DNA of 6,716 bases from Bacteroidota bacterium. Its GTDB lineage: Bacteria > Bacteroidota > Ignavibacteria > Kapaibacteriales > Kapaibacteriaceae. The position numbers and the translations under genes are program-made. Shown one piece after another: positions 1-6,137 of the stretch. The DNA lies in assembly GCA_003488525.1 (NCBI GenBank), contig DNLG01000141.1, positions 23,257 to 29,972 of the forward strand. Direction: 5' to 3'. The notes below the pieces were generated by a model. That model made no database searches and was not told where the DNA came from. It was given only the letters and a program-made list of their open reading frames with translations. The stretch's first letter is position 1. Every line of letters begins with the position of its first letter.

Positions 1-180
1 TCGTATGCTGAGGGTACCTCCCAAATGAACTTCGACAAGCAGGTGCTGCGCGACTGGCTGGAGACGACATCGTGGGATAAGACCCCGCCGCCCCCTACCC
101 TGCCGAGTGAGGTGGTGCAGGCAACTCGGGCAAAGTATATTGAGGCCTACGAACGCATTACCGGTCTCCAATGGCAATAA
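1..180 (+). CDS. purC: Phosphoribosylaminoimidazole-succinocarboxamide synthase (SAICAR synthase), C-terminal 59 residues
   Basis: This is the 3' end of a gene that begins before the window; frame 1 is open from base 1 to the TAA at 178-180. SAICAR synthase is a cytoplasmic enzyme of de novo purine synthesis that joins CAIR and aspartate using ATP. The visible tail reads SYAEGTSQMNFDKQVLRDWL near its start, matching the family's S-x-D/E-K-Q-F-V-R-D-W-L segment (here V-L replaces the usual F-V), followed by a W-x-K-x-P-P-P-P-x-L-P stretch, then a V-V-x-x-T-R-x-K-Y-I-E-A-Y-E-R-I-T-G helix that is the normal C-terminus of PurC. The end is therefore complete and not truncated. Its last 10 bases overlap the start of rodA, suggesting co-transcription and translational coupling. 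Nothing can be said about the catalytic N-terminal part, which is outside the window. Confidence 0.93.
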   Translation, partial: SYAEGTSQMNFDKQVLRDWLETTSWDKTPPPPTLPSEVVQATRAKYIEAYERITGLQWQ

Positions 181-1454
181 GGCCCTTTCAACTGGACGAA
201 GACGATGTTGCCATGCAGCGTCGGATCAATGACATGCTCGACTGGGGTCTTCTCCTGGGCGTGATTGGTCTTCTTGGCATCGGGTTAACGTCGATCTACA
301 GTGCCGCCTTCGGCCTCGGGTCGGACGCGATCTTTCGACGTCAGGTCCTCTACGCCGTCGTTGGCATTGGTGCCGGTGTTGGCATGTTCTTTGTGCCGGA
401 GCGGTGGCTGAACGACTTCGCCTATCCGATTTATGCTATCGGCATCCTACTTCTACTGGCCGTGCTCAGCCCCCTGGGACATGTTGTCAACGGACAGCGA
501 TGTTGGATTCAGATCGGATCCTTCTCGTTTCAGCCCTCGGAGTTGGCCAAGATCACAACGCTGATCGCCGTGGCGAAGTATACCGGACGCAAAGGGTTTT
601 CCATCAGTACCATCCGCGATCTGATATGGATCGGAATCCTGTTTTTACTGCCCGTGGCGCTGATCATGCTACAGCCCGATACGGGTTCGGCAACGGTCTT
701 CCTGGCAATGGCGCTGGGAGTGTATATGTGGACAGGGGGCGACCTGTTTGTGATCTACTCTGTGCTTGCTACACCATTTGTAGCGCTGTCCTCGCTTTAT
801 GGTCTGCTGTTCGACAACATCTTTTACTTCGTGGCCATTTCGGCACTGTTCTGTCTCGGAACGTATCTCTTCCGTCGCACGCTTACCGTTACGATTACTG
901 CCTGCATATTGGTCGTCGGCGTGGGCTTTGCCGTGCAGCCGGTATTCGACAAGCTTGAGACGTATCAGAAGAAGCGACTCATCACACTCTTTGAGCCGGA
1001 GCGCAACCCCCGGGGCGAGGGCTACCACGTCATCCAGTCCATTCTGGCTGTTGGTTCCGGTGGCATTACCGGCAAAGGATTCCTCCAGGGAACGCAAACG
1101 CAGCTCCGGTACATCCCCGAGCAGTGGACCGACTTCATCTTCTGCGTTCCAACGGAGGAGTTTGGCTTTATGGGCGGGATCGTTGTGATCACGCTGCTGG
1201 GCTTCGTGGCCCTGCGCAGTGCGGGCATCGCCGCATCGGCCAAGACCTCCTTCAGCAGCGTCATCGCGATCGGTTTCGCCAGCCTACTGCTGTTCCATAC
1301 GATGGTGAACATCGGCATGGCCGTTGGTCTTTTCCCGGTCATGGGCATCCCGCTGCCGTTCCTGAGTGCAGGGGGAACAGCGCTGATCGGCAATACAGCC
1401 ATCATCGGGCTGCTGCTGAACATGTACCGTCAGCGTCGACGTAGAGCTGCGTAA
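171..1454 (+). CDS. rodA: RodA, SEDS-family peptidoglycan glycosyltransferase (rod-shape determining)
   Basis: RodA is an integral inner-membrane polymerase that uses lipid II to build glycan strands for lateral wall growth, normally with the transpeptidase PBP2. The 427 residues show about 12 hydrophobic segments and the SEDS signatures in order: R-C-W-I-Q-I-G-x-F-S-F-Q-P-S-E-L-A-K around 110-127 (conserved Trp 112), Q-P-D-T-G-S-A at 168-174, R-G-E-G-Y-H-V-I-Q-S-I-L-A-V-G-S-G-G at 281-298, then G-K-G-F-L-Q-G-T-Q, P-E-Q-W-T-D-F-I-F at 316-324 containing the presumed catalytic Asp 321, and P-L-P-F-L-S-A-G-G-T at 394-403. The G-T-Q-x-Q-L-R-Y-I-P-E-Q form and context fit RodA rather than FtsW. 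Oddities are roughly 48 extra residues between the QPD motif and K-K-R-L-I-T-L-F-E-P-E at 267-277, and SAGG in place of SYGG. The ATG lies inside purC with no clear Shine-Dalgarno sequence; the stop overlaps pdxA by one base. No mreBCD or PBP2 gene is nearby. Confidence 0.95.
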   Translation: MAIRPFQLDEDDVAMQRRINDMLDWGLLLGVIGLLGIGLTSIYSAAFGLGSDAIFRRQVLYAVVGIGAGVGMFFVPERWLNDFAYPIYAIGILLLLAVLSPLGHVVNGQRCWIQIGSFSFQPSELAKITTLIAVAKYTGRKGFSISTIRDLIWIGILFLLPVALIMLQPDTGSATVFLAMALGVYMWTGGDLFVIYSVLATPFVALSSLYGLLFDNIFYFVAISALFCLGTYLFRRTLTVTITACILVVGVGFAVQPVFDKLETYQKKRLITLFEPERNPRGEGYHVIQSILAVGSGGITGKGFLQGTQTQLRYIPEQWTDFIFCVPTEEFGFMGGIVVITLLGFVALRSAGIAASAKTSFSSVIAIGFASLLLFHTMVNIGMAVGLFPVMGIPLPFLSAGGTALIGNTAIIGLLLNMYRQRRRRAA

Positions 1455-2434
1455 TGTCAGCGCCGAGCCTCGTCATCACTTGTGGCGACGTTAACGGCAT
1501 CGGATTGCGGTGTCTTGCGGCCGCCGTCGAACAAGCCCCCTTACACGCCGAACTCACGCTACTGATCGATGCCGATACGCTGCAGCAGGCAATCGACGAA
1601 TATGGTCTGCCGGGAGAGATCGAGTCGGACGTCTGGCGCATCAGCGGCACATCCATCCGACTACACTCGATCCATGCTCCTGCACAGCTCGCTCCGGGTG
1701 TGGAGCGCGACGATGCCGCACGGGCGGCAATAGCATCTCTTGAGGCTGCCTGCAACCTGGTAACCTCCGGCGCAGCCCGGGCGATGGTCACCCTTCCCAT
1801 CAGCAAACATGCCCTGCGCCGCGTGGGATGGCCCTACCCGGGTCAGACCGAGATGATTGCCGACCATGCCGGTGCAGAACCGCTCATGGTTCTCTGCACA
1901 CGTACGCTACACGTGGCACTGGCCACTATCCATGTGCCGATACACCGTGTAGCCGGACTCATCACGAGCGAGCGCATCGCTCAACGCATCACGGCGCTGC
2001 ATGAACACCTTCGCATGAGAATCGGCATTGATGAGCCCCGTATCGCGGTGCTTGGTTTGAACCCCCATGCCGGCGAGCACGGTGAGATCGGCAGCGAGGA
2101 CGACGAGATCATCCGTCCGGCCATTGAACAATGCCGCATCGCCGGACTGCATGTCAGTGGTCCATATCCGGCGGATGGATTTTTCGGCTTTGGCGCTTAC
2201 GAGAAGTTTGACGGCGTACTGGCGATGTATCATGACCAGGGACTGATCCCGCTGAAGCTTCTTGCCAAGGGGGCTGGTGTTAACGTCACGGCCAGCCTTC
2301 CGGTTATCCGCACGTCTCCCGATCATGGTACGGCATACGACCGCATCCGTAGCGCTGAGATCGACTCTGCCAGCACGCGCCTGGCAATGGAGATGGCCAT
2401 TGAGATGGCGAATCGGCCTCACGGGCTAACTTGA
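1454..2434 (+). CDS. pdxA: 4-hydroxythreonine-4-phosphate dehydrogenase (PdxA)
   Basis: PdxA oxidises 4-phosphohydroxy-L-threonine with NAD(P)+ in the DXP-dependent route to pyridoxal 5'-phosphate; it is a cytoplasmic, metal-dependent homodimer. The 326 residues match the family's normal length. The N-terminal I-T-C-G-D-V-N-G-I-G at 8-17 is the FCB-type version of the glycine motif. The three metal-ligand histidines of the E. coli enzyme (166, 211, 266) fall here at H160 (A-T-I-H-V-P-I), H205 (N-P-H-A-G-E) and H260 (A-M-Y-H-D-Q-G), keeping their exact spacing. Substrate-contact residues K268, N277 and R286 (E. coli 274, 283, 292) are also kept. The usual G-H-T-E motif reads G-Q-T-E (Q131, T132), so one substrate-binding histidine is replaced. 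Translation starts on the ATG in a TAATG junction with rodA, implying coupling or re-initiation. A related dehydrogenase on a different hydroxyacid phosphate (the PdxA2 type) is a possible alternative because of the Gln. Confidence 0.93.
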   Translation: MSAPSLVITCGDVNGIGLRCLAAAVEQAPLHAELTLLIDADTLQQAIDEYGLPGEIESDVWRISGTSIRLHSIHAPAQLAPGVERDDAARAAIASLEAACNLVTSGAARAMVTLPISKHALRRVGWPYPGQTEMIADHAGAEPLMVLCTRTLHVALATIHVPIHRVAGLITSERIAQRITALHEHLRMRIGIDEPRIAVLGLNPHAGEHGEIGSEDDEIIRPAIEQCRIAGLHVSGPYPADGFFGFGAYEKFDGVLAMYHDQGLIPLKLLAKGAGVNVTASLPVIRTSPDHGTAYDRIRSAEIDSASTRLAMEMAIEMANRPHGLT

Positions 2435-2463
2435 CGGATCTACGTTCCTGACTGCACACAACA

Positions 2464-2468
2464 GGGAG
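2464..2468 (+). promoter_or_regulatory. Ribosome binding site for the DUF2339 gene
   Basis: GGGAG lies 5 bases before the ATG at 2474, within the 39-base gap after pdxA. It supports that start codon, and is clearer than anything ahead of rodA or pdxA, which seem to rely on overlap with the preceding gene. Confidence 0.65.
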
Positions 2469-2473
2469 CAATC

Positions 2474-4735
2474 ATGATAGAGGCATTCGGCTTTTTGCTG
2501 ACGACTCTTATCTCGCTGATTCCACTCATAGCATCGTTCGTGGTGCTCATGCGCATGCGGACGATGAAGCGGCGCGCAGACCTTCACGAGGCAATCATCG
2601 CGGATCTCAGCAGAAGGGTCGCAGAACTTTCGTCCGACGAGAAACCGGCACAGACCTCCGCGGATGCAACACCTGTTGATTCGCCCCCTGAGATCATTCC
2701 ACCTCCACCGCAGCACCATGAGCAGTCGGAGCGGGAACTGGAAATGGTCTTTGGCGGCACATGGCTGACGCGAATCGGTGCGGTGGCGATCGTGCTCGGC
2801 GCGGTCTTCTTCCTCAAGTACGCATTTGACGTTGGCCTGATCAACGAGACCATGCGAGTGATCATCGGCGCCGTCGCCGGGCTGGGGCTTATCATTGGTG
2901 CGGAGCGCTGGCGCGCGCGCGGACTTCATCTCTTTGCCCAGGGTCTGGCCGGAGCAGGCATCCCGATTCTCTACCTCTCGGTATATGCCAGCTACAACTT
3001 CTACGAATTGCTACCGCAACCGATGGCCTTTGGTCTGATGTGCATCGTCACCGCTATTGCCGTTGGCGTGAGTCTGCGTCATGACTCGGCGGTCATCGCT
3101 ACTATGGGTGCGCTTGGAGGTTTGTGCACTCCATTTTGGCTCTCGACGGGTGAGATGAACACGGTCGGCCTGTTCGGATACCTTCTCGTACTCTTCATCG
3201 GCATGTTGTGGCTCAACTATCATCGTCCCGCATGGCTGTCCGTCTCTGCAGCAGCACATGCCGGGGTTTGGGTCTTCTGGTCGTACTGGATGAGTGTTCG
3301 GAATTCGATGCCGGATCCTGACGTGCTCGAAGCAACGATCTTTGCTTTGGCATTCCTCTGCGCCGGTGTTCTCTATCAGTCAATCATCGAGCGCCACGGC
3401 AACGTGCGTCCGTACGCATGGATCGCCCGGGCACTGCACGGCATGCATATCGTGGTGATGTACTTCATGACGCTCGGCGCAATCAGTACGGACATCGCCT
3501 GGGAAAATGGAGCCACTGCGGGACTACTAGGGGTGGCGCTCATTGTGATCGCATTGCTCTTCCGTCGAGATCAGCATTCAGACACTGCATCGATGTACAT
3601 GGTACTGGGTCTGCTTGCTCTAGGTCATGCAACGAGCTTCATCAATGGCACCTACAACCAGTCCATCGGCCTGGCTGCTGTCAGTCTGTCATCCATGTAC
3701 CTGCTTGGTAACCGGCAGTACAAGGCCGAAATGGTGGTCATGGGCCTGATGCTCTGCCAGTCGCTGGCGATGGCTCTGCCAGAAGCCGCATTCCGGAGTT
3801 TCCCAACCGTTTCATTAGCCCCTTTCCTCAACGGGAGAAGTACGGCACTGATCATCAACGCTGCCGCCGTCATTGCATGGTCGGGCTTTGCCAGCACATC
3901 GCTGCGTCTGCCCTCCATCATACATTTCCTCTTTTCAGTCTCGGGGTATCTGATACTTGTCTGGTGTGTTCACCTCGAAGTGTTCAGCCTGACGGCAAAC
4001 ACCGATCTTGTAGTCTACCCGATGATCTCAGCTGTAGCGTCCTGGCCCACCGCGTATGCTCACGCTCTGGCATCAATGGTCAGCGTACTGCTCTTCAGCC
4101 TCATGATCCTGCGGCTGCGTGTTCCTGCACGGCAAGACGTCGTGATTGCCGGCGTGGCTGGCTCTGCGTTTGCCTGCCTGTGGTGGCTAACGCATGTAGT
4201 GCAGGCAGAGGATCCGTCGATGATCGCTTCATACATCAACGCGCGCATGTTCTCGGGGGTGGTCATCTGCGCGGCACTATATGTCACCGCCCGAGGCACA
4301 GCGGCTTCCGAACTTCCTCGCCTGGCGCGTCACGCCAGTAGTATCGTCGGCGCGTGTCTGGTGATCTTCTCTTTCATCTTCGTCACCATCGAAGTGGTCT
4401 GGCCTGAGGTGATCGCCATCCACGTTGCCGAAGGTGACGGGAAAGCTTCCGCACTCGTTGATGCGTGGAATCGATTCCATCTTCGCATGTCGGCAACGTG
4501 GATCGTGTTCTCGATCCTTCTGATGGTCATCGGCTTTGTGCGACGCATGCGACCGACGCGCATCGCGGCGTTGATCCTTCTGGTTGTGACCATCGGTAAG
4601 GTTTTCCTCTATGACCTCTCATTTCTGCAGCAGCCATACCGTATTGTTTCCTTCATCGCACTCGGCGTGATCCTGCTTGCGGCGGGATTCATGTATCAGC
4701 GTTTCAGGAGCATCATCTTCGAGGAAGCAACGTAG
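2474..4735 (+). CDS. DUF2339 domain-containing polytopic membrane protein
   Basis: This is a 753-residue inner-membrane protein of a widespread family with no established function. A first hydrophobic helix (about 5-26) is followed by a basic turn, a short charged helical stretch (about 32-54) that could form a coiled coil, and a Pro/Glu-rich linker (about 57-85, including I-I-P-P-P-P-Q). The family hallmark follows at 93-119: F-G-G-T-W-L-T-R-I-G, then a hydrophobic run ending F-F-L-K-Y-A-F-D. Next come R-V-I-I-G-A-V-A-G-L-G and G-A-E-R-W-R, and many further membrane spans, likely more than 20 in all. The C-terminus has I-G-K-V-F-L-Y-D-L at 707-715 and F-L-Q-Q-P-Y-R-I-V-S-F-I-A-L-G-V, also typical. 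A GGGAG element supports the start. The gene sits 39 bases after pdxA in the same orientation, so it is probably the last gene of the operon. Length, domain order and lack of interruption suggest an intact gene; I do not infer a substrate or transport role. Confidence 0.9.
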   Translation: MIEAFGFLLTTLISLIPLIASFVVLMRMRTMKRRADLHEAIIADLSRRVAELSSDEKPAQTSADATPVDSPPEIIPPPPQHHEQSERELEMVFGGTWLTRIGAVAIVLGAVFFLKYAFDVGLINETMRVIIGAVAGLGLIIGAERWRARGLHLFAQGLAGAGIPILYLSVYASYNFYELLPQPMAFGLMCIVTAIAVGVSLRHDSAVIATMGALGGLCTPFWLSTGEMNTVGLFGYLLVLFIGMLWLNYHRPAWLSVSAAAHAGVWVFWSYWMSVRNSMPDPDVLEATIFALAFLCAGVLYQSIIERHGNVRPYAWIARALHGMHIVVMYFMTLGAISTDIAWENGATAGLLGVALIVIALLFRRDQHSDTASMYMVLGLLALGHATSFINGTYNQSIGLAAVSLSSMYLLGNRQYKAEMVVMGLMLCQSLAMALPEAAFRSFPTVSLAPFLNGRSTALIINAAAVIAWSGFASTSLRLPSIIHFLFSVSGYLILVWCVHLEVFSLTANTDLVVYPMISAVASWPTAYAHALASMVSVLLFSLMILRLRVPARQDVVIAGVAGSAFACLWWLTHVVQAEDPSMIASYINARMFSGVVICAALYVTARGTAASELPRLARHASSIVGACLVIFSFIFVTIEVVWPEVIAIHVAEGDGKASALVDAWNRFHLRMSATWIVFSILLMVIGFVRRMRPTRIAALILLVVTIGKVFLYDLSFLQQPYRIVSFIALGVILLAAGFMYQRFRSIIFEEAT

Positions 4736-4871
4736 GCCGGGATCACGCTTACTTGTTAAGCAAAAACGTGTCGCATGGTAGTGAGTTCGTAGTCCCGGCG
4801 GGCCTTGCCGTAGGGCTGCATTGATCATCAACTCCGAGTTTACGCCGCAAGGTTTGAACCACGGAGTTTCA
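4736..4871 (+). other. Intergenic leader before the OmpA-like gene
   Basis: These 136 bases separate the DUF2339 stop from the OmpA-like start and presumably carry the latter's promoter, but I could not pick a convincing one in either the sigma-70 or the Bacteroidota TAnnTTTG form. Visible structure is limited: a small inverted repeat GCTTA/TAAGC (4747-4751 with 4757-4761) followed by an A5 run, an imperfect hairpin CCCGGC...GCCG-ta-GGG (4794-4815), and a short inverted repeat TTGAT-C-ATCAA at 4821-4831. No hairpin followed by a T-run is present, so a terminator for the upstream operon is not evident. Confidence 0.4.
4863..4866 (+). promoter_or_regulatory. Ribosome binding site that sets the OmpA-like start
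   Basis: GGAG lies 5 bases ahead of the ATG at 4872. This favours 4872 over the in-frame TTG at 4821, and the choice also places a standard signal peptide at the N-terminus. Confidence 0.6.
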
Positions 4872-5843
4872 ATGAGCAGCTGCTGGAATGTCGCATGGAA
4901 GCCATCGATCGTTGTCGCATGTATCTCTGCCCTTTTACTGTGCAGCCGCTCGGCTTCCATGCACAGGATCTTGTCCGGCACGGCTGAGTCTGGCGTCGTT
5001 GCTGGCACATTCTTGGCAATTCCTCTGCTCCCGGTGGTCTTCTTCGATTCCGCATCATCGGACATTCCGGAGCGATATGATCTTGAGCCGCTTGAAGGGG
5101 GCACTTCATCGGGAAGGTACCGAACCTTGCAAGATGCGTATCTGCGTGTACTGGATGCATTAGCAGAGCAGATGATACGCTCCTCTGACGAGCGTATAAC
5201 CCTTGTCGGATATGAGGATGCAAGGGATGGTTACGGCGAATGCTATCTGGCTCGGTCACGCGCAGAGCGTGTGAAGAACTACCTTGTTCACGACAGGGGA
5301 GTACCGCCAAAACAGGTTCGCGTGATCCACTCAAACACATCGTGCGTGCCCCCTGAGATCACCTCCGTCAGCAACCGTTCATGTAACGACGAGTATCGTC
5401 GAGTTGAGATCCTTACCAGCGACGGTGAGCCCTATCCGATCATGCTGCGACTGCCATTGGGGTCTATTCTCACTTCAGCATTTACATCTGCCCTTCCGGT
5501 AACGTTCGATGTACGTAGCAGCTATGTTCGCCGGTATCATCGTGAGCAGCTCCGACGGTTTCTTGACACCATCCCACATGGCACCATGTTGACGGTGATC
5601 GGTGGTATTGACCGTCGCTACGGCGGGCACGAGAAAACAGCACTTGCAGAGAGTCGTGCTTCGGAGGTTGAGAAGCTGATCGCACGGCAGAGACCCGACT
5701 GTGTTGTTCATCGAGCCGTGAACCACAATGGGCGGGGGAGCGTGTTACGGTTGCCGGACTTTGATCTTCCGGAGTTGCGCTACATGTCGCGTGTCGTCGT
5801 CGTGCGTGTCAACTCCGGTTCCGCCGGATCGATGCATCGCTAG
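4872..5843 (+). CDS. Exported protein with two tandem OmpA-like peptidoglycan-binding domains
   Basis: The 323-residue product probably sits in the periplasm bound to peptidoglycan. Starting at the ATG of 4872, it has a basic N-region and hydrophobic core (about 11-24, S-I-V-V-A-C-I-S-A-L-L-L-C) and a plausible signal peptidase I site after S-R-S-A (near 28); the LLLC is not a good lipobox. Domain 1 (about 48-181) opens with L-P-V-V-F-F-D-S-A-S-S-D-I-P, continues I-T-L-V-G-Y-E-D (Asp 116), L-A-R-S-R-A-E-R-V (Arg 130) and ends N-D-E-Y-R-R-V-E-I. Domain 2 (about 205-313) opens L-P-V-T-F-D-V-R-S-S-Y-V, continues V-I-G-G-I-D (Asp 247), L-A-E-S-R-A-S-E-V (Arg 262) and ends S-R-V-V-V-V-R-V. These Asp/Arg pairs match the two OmpA residues that hold the diaminopimelate of the peptide stem. 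No beta-barrel is present. C158 and C171 in domain 1 could form a disulfide. The exact family is not recognised; the fold assignment of domain 2 is weaker than that of domain 1. Confidence 0.82.
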   Translation: MSSCWNVAWKPSIVVACISALLLCSRSASMHRILSGTAESGVVAGTFLAIPLLPVVFFDSASSDIPERYDLEPLEGGTSSGRYRTLQDAYLRVLDALAEQMIRSSDERITLVGYEDARDGYGECYLARSRAERVKNYLVHDRGVPPKQVRVIHSNTSCVPPEITSVSNRSCNDEYRRVEILTSDGEPYPIMLRLPLGSILTSAFTSALPVTFDVRSSYVRRYHREQLRRFLDTIPHGTMLTVIGGIDRRYGGHEKTALAESRASEVEKLIARQRPDCVVHRAVNHNGRGSVLRLPDFDLPELRYMSRVVVVRVNSGSAGSMHR

Positions 5844-5861
5844 TAACGGTGCATGCATCGA
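5829..5861 (+). other. Stem-loop spanning the stop codon of the OmpA-like gene
   Basis: TCGATGCAT (5829-5837) is the exact reverse complement of ATGCATCGA (5853-5861), giving a 9-bp stem with a 15-base loop that contains the TAG stop (5841-5843). The left arm is also part of a 10-bp perfect palindrome, CGATGCATCG (5830-5839), so alternative pairings exist. It ends 4 bases before the terminator-like hairpin and may work with it. There is no T-run after it. Confidence 0.45.
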
Positions 5862-5865
5862 CGGA

Positions 5866-5899
5866 CAAAGCCCCGAGACGGCGACGTCAGGGGGCTTTG
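5866..5899 (+). terminator. Likely intrinsic terminator after the OmpA-like gene
   Basis: CAAAGCCCC (5866-5874) pairs perfectly with GGGGCTTTG (5891-5899). Inside, after a 2x2 mismatch, GACG (5877-5880) pairs with CGTC (5885-5888) around a GCGA tetraloop of the GNRA type, so the whole element folds as one tight hairpin. It begins 22 bases after the TAG stop. The 3' arm ends CTTTG and no longer T-run follows, so termination may be weak or the element may stabilise the mRNA 3' end. Being symmetric, it could also act on convergent transcription from the minus strand. Confidence 0.6.
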
Positions 5900-5981
5900 C
5901 AATGTGCAGTCGACACCGCACGCTCGGTGCACCCAAGCGCAAGCGTACGGCTGACCGCCTGCCGTGATCTTCATTCGACAA

Positions 5982-6015
5982 TGCCGATGTTCAGGCCTGC
6001 CTGTGCAGGTCGGCA
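5982..6015. other. Bulged 11-bp stem-loop in the convergent intergenic region
   Basis: TGCCGA (5982-5987) pairs with TCGGCA (6010-6015) and CCTGC (5996-6000) pairs with GCAGG (6005-6009) around a CTGT loop; the two stems are contiguous on the 3' side and separated by an 8-base bulge on the 5' side. There is no T-run on either strand. It may be part of a long 3' UTR or a weak terminator for the minus-strand gene; function is not shown. Confidence 0.35.
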
Positions 6016-6101
6016 CAGTTAGGATATAGTTCGTGATCTGCCGAGGGCTGCCCAAAGGTCGCCCACGCGCGCAATCTCACACGCCCGATCAGCCCCGTTC
6101 A

Positions 6102-6115
6102 TTGACCTAGGTTAA
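6102..6115. promoter_or_regulatory. Possible Crp/Fnr-type operator, TTGACCTAGGTTAA
   Basis: The 14-base site is a palindrome with one mismatch and resembles the FNR/FixK layout TTGA(T/C)-N4-(G/A)TCAA in 9 of 10 informative bases. It contains the rare tetranucleotide CTAG at its centre. It sits 22 bases past the 3' end of a Crp/Fnr-family gene, not in front of a gene, so a regulatory role is only a suggestion. Confidence 0.25.
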
Positions 6116-6137
6116 GTTCGGTCGCGTTGACAGCTCG

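Larger units (their letters stand above)
5844..6137. other. Convergent intergenic region
   Basis: This 294-base stretch lies between the 3' ends of the OmpA-like gene (plus) and the Crp/Fnr gene (minus). Besides the terminator-like hairpin near its left end, it holds a bulged stem-loop at 5982-6015 and a near-palindrome at 6102-6115. Short open frames cross it on both strands, but they have no recognisable protein character and overlap the structured DNA. No tRNA T-loop or other RNA gene signature was seen. Confidence 0.6.

Noticed and set aside
1907..2422. Minus-strand open frame of 171 codons opposite pdxA
   Set aside because: It lies wholly inside a well-supported gene and shows no protein family character; it is a by-product of the codon use on the other strand.
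4753..4781. TTGTTA with a downstream TGGTAG as a sigma-70 promoter
   Set aside because: The spacer is 17 bases but the -10 element matches the consensus at only two positions.
4821..4831. TTGAT-C-ATCAA as an FNR box upstream of the OmpA-like gene
   Set aside because: FNR-type sites need a 4-base spacer; here it is 1 base, so the half-sites are wrongly spaced.
4821..4871. Longer OmpA-like protein starting at TTG 4821
   Set aside because: It would add 17 polar residues ahead of the signal peptide; the ATG at 4872 has a GGAG element 5 bases upstream and gives a standard signal peptide.
4619..5104. Minus-strand open frame of 161 codons across the DUF2339/OmpA-like junction
   Set aside because: It runs antisense to the ends of two supported genes and has a low-complexity, Ser/Arg/Thr-rich composition with no motif.
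5840..6055. Small minus-strand open frame in the convergent intergenic region
   Set aside because: Its product is rich in Cys, Arg and His without pattern, it overlaps the terminator hairpin, and no ribosome binding site is evident.
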